Shown here piece after piece: positions 24,895 through 35,580 of a stretch of 64,000 bases of DNA. The first letter of the stretch is position 1. Each line of letters starts with the position of its first letter. A program made the position numbers and the translations under genes. The notes beneath the pieces are model-generated. The model ran no database searches. It was given only the letters and a program-made list of their open reading frames with translations, and was not told where the DNA came from. The stretch covers positions 25,005,340-25,069,339 of the forward strand of contig NC_136003.1 in assembly GCF_048128805.1 (NCBI RefSeq). The letters are read 5' to 3'. This stretch comes from Centroberyx gerrardi. Taxonomy: Eukaryota; Chordata; Actinopteri; Beryciformes; Berycidae.

Positions 24895-25530
24895 TCGAGA
24901 GGTTCAGTTAGTGTTTGACTAAACATTAGAATGGGCAACATGTATGATTTAAGGGACAATGAACGTGGTTCCATCCCAGAAGCCCCCTCCTGTGGGCAAA
25001 AACACCTTGTTGATGAGAGAGGTCAGAGGAGAAAACAAAGGCTCGTTCGAAGCGAAGGGGCAGGTCACAAGTGTGCAAATAACAGCTCAGTACAACAAGT
25101 GAGGTGCAGAAGGGCATCTCAGAACGCACAGCTCATCAAACCTTGAAGCAGGTGGGCTACAGACGCAGAACACCAAGCGGTTGACAATCGAAGAGTGGAA
25201 AAACCTTCCCTGGTTTGAAAAATCCCAGTTTCTGTTGCAGCATGTTGACGGAAGGGTCAGAATTGGGCGTAAACAGCATGAATCCCTGGATCCATCCTGT
25301 CTGGTGTCAGTGTTTCGGGCTGCTGCTGCTGCTGGTGTAATGGTGTGGGTAATGTTTTCTTGGCACATTAGTTCCCTTGGTGCCAACTGAGCATCGTTTG
25401 AATGCCACAGCTTTGCTTAACATTGTTGCTTACCAGGTGCATCCCTCCATGGCCACAGTCTACCCTTTGTCAAATGGACTTCATTTACTCCAGTGGCATG
25501 ACGCTATAGACTCAGCATAAACAAAGATCC
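24895..25530 (+). mobile_element. Tc1/mariner-family transposase fragment, decayed
   Basis: The conceptual plus-strand translation contains recognisable Tc1 transposase pieces: CGxKHLVDERGQRR in the DNA-binding half (about 25000-25040), LTIEEWKNLPW (about 25180), QHVDGRVRIGRKQHESLDPS (about 25237-25300), and GVMVWVMFSWH (about 25330-25368) followed by a degraded stretch ending near 25500. Reading switches frame between the halves near 25140, and stops interrupt the 3' part. No terminal inverted repeats are visible. It lies between tRNA copies and is a dead insertion. Confidence 0.85.
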
Positions 25531-25702
25531 CAGTGGTAATATTTCTCGCACCTTTTTCAGTCCATACCTCAAGGAATTCACGCTGTTCTAAAGCAAATGT
25601 GGGACCAAACTAACTGCTGATGTGTTACATGTTTGTTTCTACTCTAATTTTGGCCTCAGCATACAGTTCCATAGATAATGTTATAAGCACATATGTAAGC
25701 AC

Positions 25703-25774
25703 AGGGGGCACCCAGAGATGAACTGGGGACCTCTTGATCTGCAGTCAAATGCTCTACCACTGAGCTATACCCCC
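25703..25774 (-). tRNA. tRNA-Cys(GCA)
   Basis: All stems pair and the anticodon is GCA; there is one T-loop change (AGATGAAC on the plus strand) and one D-loop change. It is paired with the next copy at a distance of 249 bases. Confidence 0.92.
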
Positions 25775-25951
25775 TGTGCCTGAGACACTGACAGTGACAG
25801 TTATAGTGACTTGTACCACTTAATATTAGCATGAAGTAAAGCATGTACTATAACATAAACTGTACTACTTTTCTGACTGAGTCTGCTGTGACCACTCGCA
25901 CTTTTGGTTTTGTATTGACAGGAACAAAACACATTATCACTGTGTAAACAC

Positions 25952-26023
25952 AGGGGGCACCCAGAGTTGAACTGGGGACCTCTTGATCTGCAGTCAAATG
26001 CTCTGCCACTGAGCTATACCCCC
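25952..26023 (-). tRNA. tRNA-Cys(GCA)
   Basis: Consensus copy. Its flanks closely match those of the copy at 20009-20080, marking the pair 25703/25952 as a duplicate of the pair 19757/20009. Confidence 0.95.
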
Positions 26024-26414
26024 AGCTGGGAAAGTATTATCTTTGGTCTGTATTGTTGTGAATGGCTCCCATGATCCCTCAATGCAAAGCTACATCGGCC
26101 ATGTTTACATGTGCAGAGTATTCCAGATATTTAGTATTTCCTGTATCCTGTTTAAGGTCGTATTCAAGATAGGCTGTTTATGCACCTTTAATAGCCCTCT
26201 CTTGAATGTCCATGTCTGAATAAACATAGTCAAAGATATAATTTCCAGGCCAATGCTCCAAACTCCTACTCTATTACTGATATTTAACAACCTGTGTGTG
26301 TGTGAGTGTGTGTACTACTAGATCATATCAAAAGAAAATTAGTCCAAGCTATTCCAAGTATAGAAATACACAAATAAACCAAGGTTACTACCAAGGGGGC
26401 ACACTCAGACAACA

Positions 26415-26560
26415 AGAATAGAATAGAATAGAATAGAATAGAATAGAATGGAATAGAATAGAAACTTAGTTATTGTCCACATGTGGAAAGTTGCCTTTGG
26501 CTTCACAGACAAGAATTCCACTTCACATTTATGTAAAAATGTCAAAAGTGCAATAGTGGC
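26415..26560 (-). mobile_element. LINE-type 3' tail with (ATTCT)n
   Basis: On the minus strand a sequence containing GTGAAGCCAAAGGCAACTTTC and CACATGTGGACAATAACTAAG ends in about nine ATTCT units (26415-26461). A 3' UTR followed by a short tandem tail is the usual end of fish non-LTR retrotransposons. No coding part is seen, so the copy is strongly 5'-truncated. Confidence 0.5.
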
Positions 26561-27203
26561 ACATTTGTACATATTTAATAGAGGTTGTGGACTTTGAGTG
26601 ACGTGATATGAATTTAAAGAGGATTTATATCCGCTTATTTCTCAGTGCAAGATCCTGTGAAATTTGATGATAGCAATCAGTCCGCTCATAAGAGAGATAA
26701 GAAAAGAGGCTGAGATAGCGTTTAGTCCTAATTTCAGCCACAACCGCTAGTGAGTGGATTTGGACAATATCAAACGGATATCTTTTATTCTTCATAGCTT
26801 TGCATGGTTATAACTCTATTAGAGGGTATGAGGAGGGGAAGAGAGTGATTGAGAGAGGAGGGGATGAAGAGGGTGGAAGTGATGGGGAGGATTATGACTT
26901 AATGTCCATATTTTTGTGAGGAGAAACATATACTCATAGAGTTGACATAAAGCCTTTAACACTAGAAAGGCCAGGCCAACATCAACTGACTGCTGTTTTT
27001 TTTTTATTTTAGAGCGGAAATCTCAGCATTCAAAATGTCCTGCCATGACTTTTCTGAGACCTACTTTCTGTGCAAACCAGCGTTGTTAGATTTGTTGTTA
27101 GAAAACCATGCAAAGAAATAGTAGTTATAATTATATTTATCTCTTTCAGTTGACAGCTTGTTGGCCTTTTCTTAGACCTCAAAATCCACCGGCCTTTCTA
27201 GTG

Positions 27204-27741
27204 TTAAAGGTGCAACGTGTAGCAATTTGGACATCAAAATATGATTGTCAAATTAATTTGCCTAAATTACCTTGATATAATTACTGTAAACAAATGAGAC
27301 CATGGTTGAGGTGATTGGTAGCCTCTATCTCGTGCCAGTGGTAATGTTGGTACTAGTGTTTCGCAAAATTAAGACCACATTTCCCATAAACCCTGTTGCT
27401 TCCTGTCTCAACGAGGATTTTGTTTCTTTGGTCAAACGTTTTCTCTTCGGCTTTATTGAAGAGGATGTTGTGAAAGTGATTTTTCCATCTGCCATTGCGA
27501 GAAATTCAGAAATCTTTGGCTCTGCTTCTCCTCTGGAGAAACAGCGCCCTCTTCCTGTTTTGTGCTGTAAAATAATCCATCAGATTTCCCGCAGAGGAAC
27601 ACAGAAATAAAATTTGAGGCCGGTAGAGGCTGACAATCTTCTCACCAACGTTTCTGCTTATTTACGGTAATCATACTAATGTCTCAAAATTAATGTGCTA
27701 ATAATTTATTGATGTAAAAATGCTACACGTAGCACCTTTAA
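27204..27741. mobile_element. TTAA-flanked non-autonomous DNA transposon (piggyBac-like MITE)
   Basis: The body at 27208-27737 starts AGGTGCAACGTGTAGCA and ends with the inverted partner TGCTACACGTAGCACCT (16 of 17 positions pair). It is bounded on both sides by TTAA (27204-27207 and 27738-27741). TTAA target duplication is the hallmark of the piggyBac superfamily. Five hundred and thirty bases are too short for a transposase, and the 102-codon open frame inside shows no transposase motif, so it would have moved in trans. Confidence 0.8.
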
Positions 27742-30183
27742 ATTCTCCATCTGAGATGCACTATAGCAGTGTAAAGGAAACTCAAAGGCCAGATTCCTAA
27801 TTAGTGGTCTGGCTCCCGCAGCCCAGCGCTAACCTTCAGCTTAACATTTATATTCCTGAAAACACTGTGCTGTCTTGCTCCTCTCCAGTGGCCAGAGGTC
27901 TCAGAAAGTCAATGAGTTGTATATCATTTACCTCCAAAAGCCATGGATCCTTCCCCTCCTACCCTATCACTGTCTGTCTGCCCAGACTCCCTCCCCTCCC
28001 TCTGCCCCTCCGGGGGGTATTAAGCCCCCCCCCCCCTCTTCCTCCTCTCGACACACACAAACACACACCCATCCCAACCCCCAACCGTGACCCAGTTTGG
28101 AGGGGATGAGGGGTAAGTGAGGACCATTGTGAGTACCACAGGGAGAGAGGCAAGATGCTCTCCCTCCCTCATCCCTCTCCCTTTCAGGAAGAGCTCACAC
28201 TTGGTTAAGCATACACACTGAGGCTCTTCGTAGGAGAACGGAGCTGGAGCCATGTGTTTTGTTTTGTGTTTTTGTTTGTTTGAGATGCTGCTGTTGGTTT
28301 TAGGTCAGGGCTATTTGATGTCAGACGAGGTTAAGGAGTATGTAAAGGAGGCTAAGTGAGACAGAGAGACAGAGATGAGGGGGCTCAGGTTCAGAGACAA
28401 AGGACTCAGTACCTGGCGTCTGGGAGAGAAGGAGTAGTGTGAGTATGCCGCTTCATCTTTACACTTTACTGTGCGCGTCTGTCTATTCGCCTGAATGTGG
28501 TGCTTATTTCTTGTATTTATTTATTTGAACCTGACTTCAAGGTATGACAAAGACAATAATCCTTTATCTGCAAGCGCTCAGGTCTGCCAGTAAGCCAAAC
28601 CTGAATCCCAGTGACAGATATTTAGACTTGCAAGCTCTGGTGACACTGCTACCTGGGTGCAATGTCTTCGCGCGCTCTATCATCGACTTCTGCAGAACTT
28701 AGATGGGTAAAGCTAAAAAAGTAAATTTACATGCATGCATTTTTCCCTGTGTGAAGTTGAAGGAAAAGCACAGATGTCTTGGTTTGCCACACGGACAGGG
28801 TGCTGCTGCCCGGGAGATTCTTCCTGTAACATATGGAACTGTTTTACGGTTGCGTTTCTTCCCTTCGGACACTGTTAATGAGAGAATTTTTAGTTTCCCA
28901 CGAATACAGGGAGGAATATGGTCCTTATGAGCTCTCTCCTCCCTCCCGCTTAATGTCATCCATCTCACCAAAGACTTCCTCATCTTTGAGATTCTCTCAC
29001 GGGCCGAGGTCCATATCTGACCGGACCGGAGGGAGACTTGGCTGCTCAATGAAATGTTCATCTATTGTCCAGCACTCCGCGTCTATTTTTATCCCTCGCC
29101 ACAAATAGGGAGATTGTATTATTTTCGGTGTCTTAAATTGCTTTATGTCTTCCGCTAGACTTTTTTATGAGGCAGAGGCCCAAATCGGGGTCCACTGTCT
29201 CCTCAACTCTGTGGAATTTACAGTTTATTTGTGTTTGAGGGGCTGCGTGCATTGATCACTCTCCAAGTAAGTCTCTGTGTTTGTGTGCATGTGTGCGAGT
29301 GTGTGTGTGTGTGAGGGGGGTGTGTATGTCGAAACGCCATCACCATACAATCTGGCAGAGATTAGTGTATGAAATGGATGCGATTAACAGCTCTGATAAC
29401 CTTCTGCGGGTGAACTCAACTTAGCGCAAAGTCACTCTTGGCATACACACTTGAAGATTGTTTTTTAATCACTCCAGGGACTCATTTTTCAACAAAGTTG
29501 CTGCTCAGAAAATATAACAGGCAACCAAAAAGCCTTGATAAGAATTCCATTTTTAGCTATGCTGGGTTTTTGGTGATTTGAATATCTCTGAGTGCTCAAC
29601 AAAGGAGCTTATCCAGCCCCCTCGGAGCAGGGATAGGGGAACCACACTATGAGAAAACCCCCTGTGCTTTTCAAGCCATTCTTTCCCTCCCGAACCGAAT
29701 TGAAGAGAGCATTTGCTGGCGGTCGGGCCGCTCTCTCTGCATTTGGTCCCCCACAGTGCTGTTATAGTGGGTATCTCTACTACATCATGAAATCACAGAC
29801 AGATGTGGGTGGCCTTTTCCTGCCCCTTCTCCGTAAATGCAGTTTTATATGGGGTAAAAAACCTCCACGATTTAACCCAAATATGACGATTCAGGGGGGC
29901 ATCATGGACAGATGTTTGGCCTGCCATGAAGCAAGCAGATTAGTCTGATCTGTGCAGCCTGTGTGGTATTGCATGCAAGGTATAGTGGCTTAACTTAGAT
30001 GGGCATCAATGAAGCCTGGGGATGCCACTGGCGTAACAGAGGGAGAGGGCAGGTTAGCATTGACCCCAAAACAAGGACATTCCTCTGGACATTGCCTGTA
30101 ACGGACCACGCTCCAGTACTGACAGGTCACAGTCATTCCTCTCTCAGCTCTCTGATGCTTTGTGTTATTGTCAGTTTTGTGTG

Positions 30184-30230
30184 GTTAAAGGAGTACTCCA
30201 AGTTTTTGGGAGATTGGCTCGATATTCAAC
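30184..30230. mobile_element. Possible left end of a TTAA-type element
   Basis: TTAAAGGAGTACTCCAAG followed by TTTTTGGGAGATTGGC resembles the left terminus of common teleost TTAA elements, but I found no matching right end nearby. Confidence 0.25.
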
Positions 30231-30360
30231 TCATCTCCGGTTGACTTGGGCGATATTAAAATGATCTATTACTGTAATGATATTCCTTTGATGGCGATAA
30301 CGATGGCGAAAGATATTATTTTTTGCTATATTAGTTGAAAAGAAGCTCATATACGATTCC

Positions 30361-30392
<32 letters not shown>

Positions 30393-30395
30393 TGC
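30361..30395. repeat. (TTTAG)n short tandem repeat
   Basis: Five to six TTTAG units followed by TTTATTTGCACATATTAAAAA; possibly the tail of a retroposon. Confidence 0.8.
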
Positions 30396-31683
30396 ACATA
30401 TTAAAAAACAAACAAACAAGCAAAAAAAATACATTAAGTCAATTACCAAAGAAAGAAAGGGAAAGAAATGTACATGTGCAGGTGACGTAAAAAGCCCAAA
30501 ACCTCACGGAGGTTACACTAATTAAGTTACAAACATTGAAAGTTCATTTTAAGTAAAACTACATGTGCCCCTTTACACAATAGGCCTCTATTATGCGCTA
30601 AATTCGAGTTCCTTCCTTTATGCCTTATTTTTCATCTCAACTCAGTTAATTAGTAGCTACACTCTGCATGTTAGGAAATAAAGGTGTTGTTTTTATTGAG
30701 CTATTACACAGTTTATGTGAGACATGCCTCAGCTCACATTACTGCGCTTCGCCTGTTGTTGATGGGGAGGGCAGCTTCACAAACTCTGCTGGATTGGGAC
30801 TGGATCCATCCCCGGAGGAAATTCCCTTGACGATTTAGAATTCTTGTTTCTTGATTGTTGTTAATATAAAATGTAAGAATGGAGCTTCCTCGAACAGACA
30901 AAGCCATGTTTCTGAAGCAAGCAGCCTAATAAACACCCCTCTCTCTCTCTCTCTCTCTCCCTCCCCCCTTCTTTCTCACAGTTTCACTCTCACACACTCA
31001 TATTTTGCCTTGCTGTCTGTCTCTCCCTCAATAAATTACTTAGGCTACAAAATGCCCCTTCGGCACACAAGTCCAGTGAAAACTGTCCTGTACAGTTCAG
31101 CCGAGGCGTTCACACCATAAATCTTGACCCGGCCAACTTGGCTTGAACCCAAAGAAATGCCAAATATGTGCAATTACATTATTCTTTGAATAAGATTTGC
31201 CATCTTACCACCAGAAGAAATATGTGCATGATTTTGTGTGCATGATTATGTGACTGGCATCTGTAAATTTTGATACATTTGGCACAAATTACATGTTTAT
31301 CTTGGCAGAGTGAAGTTTTTTCGTGGCCTCTCAACATCATGCTGAACGATATCTTTATATCGCCATGTCAACAACAATTCCTGGTGGATAGTTTCCTCCA
31401 CTGCTCCACACGAACTCTTTATCATAACGCTGCTGTCATGTGAAAACTTTTTGGTTAACTGTAATTCTGGTGATTTTCATGCATTCAGTTCAGTTGAAGG
31501 ATTACATGGTTTCCTACGGATTTCTGGATTTCTACGGAATTCTACCATCTTTGGGCTTTAAAAACCCTTTCAAACCCCATTGGATAAACTCAAAAATGCA
31601 TGGCCGTCAAACTAAAACAAGGCTGCTTTTCTTACCTCCGCAAAAGTTGACGTTTTGGAGATAAGAGGTTCTCCACAGTGACG

Positions 31684-32030
31684 ATACACTATGTTGAGTG
31701 ATGGTAGGCAGCTTAGCTTTCTCTCAAAAGTGAGAAATGAGAACTTGTAGCAGGTCTAAAGCTTAATGGTAAGTAATCCTAAATGATATGCAGCTAAGTC
31801 TGGCAGTTTTGTGTAGGAGATTTGGTAAAATTTACACAAAATATGATACAAAAATAGCGTACAGTTTTGAATGAGGTACAGCAGCTATACTGAGTTAATG
31901 ATAATTCATTTTTAAAACTTATGAAAGGCCATATAATAAAAAAACACTGACAACATTTTTATTACTAAAAGGTTAGTCTTCTTTAGATAATGCTAGTCAC
32001 CTACTATCACTCAACATAGAGTATGCTAAA
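31684..32030. mobile_element. Fold-back / MITE-like element
   Basis: ACACTATGTTGAGTGATGG then TAGGCAGCTTAGC near 31687-31718 is matched inverted by GCTAGTCACCTACTATCACTC then AACATAGAGTAT near 31990-32022. The arms are about 33 bases with a few mismatches and the loop is about 270 AT-rich, non-coding bases. No target duplication was identified. Confidence 0.55.
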
Positions 32031-32824
32031 GTGTTAGCATGGAGCATCTACTGGGGACACATGGATGATTTTGGTGTCTGAGTTCTCATCAATTAACGAT
32101 TAAGTCTCAGAAAAACTGGGTGTATTCCATTAAGGAACACGAGCTTCTGACTGTGGTGTGTAATCATCAATACATGGGTTTGTGGTGTCAACAACCCAAA
32201 GTCCCAAAAGAAGTTAGTTGTTTGGAACCAAAAATGTACCTGAGGGAGATCTGGCTTGAGTTTTGGAATGAGATTCGGTGGCAAGCTGGCGAGGAAGTCT
32301 GGGAAAGCTTTGATTTCACATTTTTGTGTACACACTTGCATCTGTTTGCCTCGGAGTGGAGCGCTGCCTCTCTGGGCTCTAATTACAGTTGGGTAAGGGG
32401 AAGGTTTGGGTAATCATGACAATGATGGCGAGAGGACAGCATGCATCATGACAATCATAAACGCTGTAGACAACATTCAGCAATGTACATAAGCAAAGAT
32501 GTAATCATAATCACACATAAGTTAAGTGGAAAGTCAAAATTAGGAGTGCTCAACAGGCAGCAGTCCAGCAGCAGACAGACCAGCAGGATCAACTAGAGGC
32601 CAAATCGATCTTGGCTAAACAAAACACAGACAGCTCCTTTTTTTGGATCTGCCTCAAGATCCTTTCTCATCATTTTAGAGAGAGATCTAATTGATAATGA
32701 GGCTGATGATGAAGGAGACTGAGGGAATGTTAACCCCACGCATGTATTGACATTTATACACTGCAGGCGAGAAATACGCCTCTGCTATGAGTTGATGGAT
32801 GGACAGCAGCACCCCCATCTGCAT

Positions 32825-32828
32825 ATGT

Positions 32829-32864
<36 letters not shown>

Positions 32865-32884
32865 ATATTTGAATGAGTGTGTGT
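32825..32884. repeat. (GT)n microsatellite
   Basis: Long GT run, then a second shorter GT run. Confidence 0.93.
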
Positions 32885-33233
32885 GTGAGAGAAAGAAGCG
32901 GAGACAAATACAAGAATAACATGATCACAGTCAGTGAACGCTATCTGATGCCTCTGTTGATTCTTACTGAATAGTGACCACCCAATACCTTCAGATTATT
33001 CATTAAAAATCTATTCATTACTCATTTAAATTATGCACAGTTATAGTTAAAGGATCACTAAACCGTAATCTGTTTGTCTATAAATATACTCGTTTAAAAC
33101 GCTTCACTTGGTTAAAGTTCAACCAGAGTGTAATAAATCTGTTACCCTCACGCACACTCATTAGAGCTTTTTTCTACCATTTACAGTACGTTCATTATCT
33201 AAACTGCCGTTGGCCTGTGTCTCTGAGAATGAA

Positions 33234-33234
33234 T

Positions 33235-33284
<50 letters not shown>
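33234..33284. repeat. (GT)n microsatellite
   Basis: Near-perfect GT repeat of about 24 units. Confidence 0.95.
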
Positions 33285-33285
<1 letters not shown>

Positions 33286-33375
33286 AATGTGTATATCCGA
33301 GCCTAGCAGGAATATGTAGACAAAACAGTTTTAAAGTATTTTGGTCCCTTTGGGGATGAGTGTCATTTCAACCTT

Positions 33376-33398
33376 GAGAGAGAGAGAGAGGAAAATGC

Positions 33399-33432
<34 letters not shown>
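33376..33432. repeat. (GA)n microsatellite, two runs
   Basis: A short GA run, a GGAAAATGCAAC spacer, then a longer GA run. Confidence 0.93.
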
Positions 33433-33436
<4 letters not shown>

Positions 33437-33670
33437 AAGACTGCACTACATTGCTTGAGGGACAGATAACAGGGAGACAAAAGCCGGTTGCCATGGGAAA
33501 AGAGGAAATGAGAGAGAAAGAGATGATGCATAGTTTTATCATTTATGCTACACAAAGGATCAGAGAGAGTGGTGTTGACGTTTGACATACAGAGAGACCA
33601 CGAACTGGCATGAAAATCACTCCATCATGAGTAGCTGGGATGCACCTTGACCTGTTGCTCTGTGGAGCTC

Positions 33671-34027
33671 CCCTAGATCAGTGGTTCTCAGCCTTTTTGG
33701 CTTTTGACCCCTTACAATGAAGCAATGCCTACTCATGACCCCCCATCACAGGTGTGCATATGCAGAATGGTGAACAACAAATCAGGTTGTGTCATTTGAT
33801 TTTATTTGATTTGACTACCAGAGGAAACCTAGAGACTGAAAACTATTCTGTATTTCACAAGAAAATAGCAAAAATTTAAGAAAAACCAGAAAAAATGTTA
33901 TATTATAAACTTGTATAGCAGAAATATGTGTTTTTCTATCCCATAAATCATCTCACAACCCCCCCAACTTAACTCGCGACCCCCTGGGGTGTCCCGACCC
34001 CCCAGGTTGAGAACCACTGCCCTAGAT
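33671..34027. mobile_element. Non-autonomous hAT-like element with a perfect 8-bp target duplication
   Basis: The element (33679-34019, 341 bp) begins CAGTGGTTCTCAGCCTTTTTGG and ends CCCCCCAGGTTGAGAACCACTG, so the outer ends are an inverted repeat (CAGTGGTTCTCA). It is flanked on both sides by CCCTAGAT (33671-33678 and 34020-34027). An 8-bp duplication with CAGTGGTTCTC-type ends is diagnostic of the hAT superfamily. The interior is non-coding. Confidence 0.92.
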
Positions 34028-35324
34028 GATGCATGCAGTTGCAACACATCTCATTATTACACAATTCTAACACTCGGCCCACCCGGCGCTGTCCTCTCCC
34101 AGGGTCCGGGGCTGTCCCACGGTGGGCTGATCTCCCCGGTGTCCCTCCCCAGCGCTCGGCCCTCCAGCTGCAGCGCTGTGTCCACACCATGACTCATTAC
34201 AGTGAATGAGGAACACCTCAGCTGACCCCAATGCATGGTGTTACTGTTTTCGTGTGGCTTTGCACTGTAAGTTTTTGGAGTGTGTGTGTGTGTGTGTGTA
34301 TCTGTCTGTGAGTCTGTCTGTGTATGTTTATCTGGGTGTGTGTCTATGTGAGATCCAGAGGGATGAAAGCCAGTGACTGAGGGGATCCCTCCAGTGACGC
34401 TGAATGTAATTATAACTGTCTGTTTGCGTGGGTGCGTGTGGTCGTGATGTGGGGAGTTAGCCCCCTGGGACCTGGCCCTGCTGACCTTTGACCTTGTCCA
34501 TGGGCCTTCCACTGCTCTGGTCGGACTATGAGCTGCGTTGTGGGCCGGATGTGTCAGAGGGGCTGGTAGTGTGACGACACACGATTACACAGTCGTGACC
34601 TTTTGGGCTTATGGCTATAGAAGCATTGATCCTGAAAGTGACTCCAATTCAAAGCTGCTGTGTCCTATTATATAAAGTCACTGTGGGACCCAACTAGAGG
34701 GGCGTTGCTTAGCATTTGTTTCCTTTTCTGGGTCTGACTTTGGGCCCAAAGTCTGATGCCTTTTTGATGCTTTCACGTGTGACATGATTTCCACCAATTT
34801 GATGCTCATTGTTTATATCAGAGTAACTCTGCGCACTGTGTCTGTGTGGTGCTATTCGCGAGGCTGACTCACCCCGGTAACTTAATGCACAGAGTCAGCT
34901 TCTTACCCCTAACTGCCCCACTAGCTCCCACAGACATAAATTGGATGAGAAAGCAAAATGCCAGGTTATATGTGGCTGAGGTAGCAGGAGGGATAGCTGC
35001 AGCCATGTGCCTGGGCTGGAGCTTCTCTCCTGGTCAGGAGGTAGTGTGACGTACGCTCCCTAGGAAGGCTACGACAGATACAGACCAAGGCTAGCCCCAT
35101 TTGCAAAGCACTGGACAGGCTGGAAGTATCCCAATATCTCTGTCTTTAATCACTGTTACATTTCTCTCCTCAAACACCTCAGTTTGCATAATGCTGCCCT
35201 CATTAACACAAATTACTCACTGATCTTTACTCACACTCCCACATTCACACACTCAGATCCACACTATTTTCCAACTATGGTAAGACAGCATGCTAACGTG
35301 CAAGGACTCTTATTAGCTGAGTCT

Positions 35325-35580
35325 TTAGTTACAATTACAATTTAAGCATTTAGCTGATGATCTAATCCAGAGCATCGTATAAAGAGGGAGCAGGCAGGGG
35401 TTAAGTGTTTTGCTAAAGGACACTTTGACAGGACACAACACTGGCTGTTGTGGAGAATGGACCTGGGACCTAGGACACCCTGCCGCTCGCAAAAAAGCAA
35501 CTCCTTTGAGCCAGCACCCTAAGGATAGCTGCTACTCTCAAACTACAGTCCTCGCCAGCTGAGCTATCAAAGGCTCCCTA
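35325..35580. mobile_element. Teleost retroposon 3'-region remnant
   Basis: The word AAGCATTTAGCTGATGATCTAATCC, followed by CAGAGC and then GTTAAGTGTTTTGCTAAAGGACAC, and ending CAGCTGAGCTATCAAAGGCTCCC, follows the order of a very common fish LINE/SINE 3' region (TTTAGCxGATGCTxTTATCCAGAGC). It is diverged; no tail or duplication is visible. Confidence 0.45.

Larger units (their letters stand above)
19300..26400. repeat. Diverged tandem blocks (about 2.0-2.5 kb) carrying tRNA-Cys genes
   Basis: Non-tRNA landmarks recur in order. GT-rich DNA is followed by TTTCCTCCATGCTAATT (19421-19440; 23930-23947) or its variant at 21440-21455, then GGCTGAxTATxGTT, then AAxGAAGTGTGGCTAAAGA (19498-19516; 23997-24014) or its variant at 21510-21530, then a stretch ending in GTCAGTCAA/GTTAGTCAATC. 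Block starts fall at about 19.30, 21.34, 23.81 and (degenerate) 26.29 kb. This shows the tRNA genes multiplied by segmental duplication of surrounding DNA, not by retroposition of the tRNA alone. Confidence 0.7.

Noticed and set aside
27302-27610. 102-codon frame inside the TTAA-flanked element
   Set aside because: No transposase or other domain, and the element is non-autonomous in size; treated as incidental.
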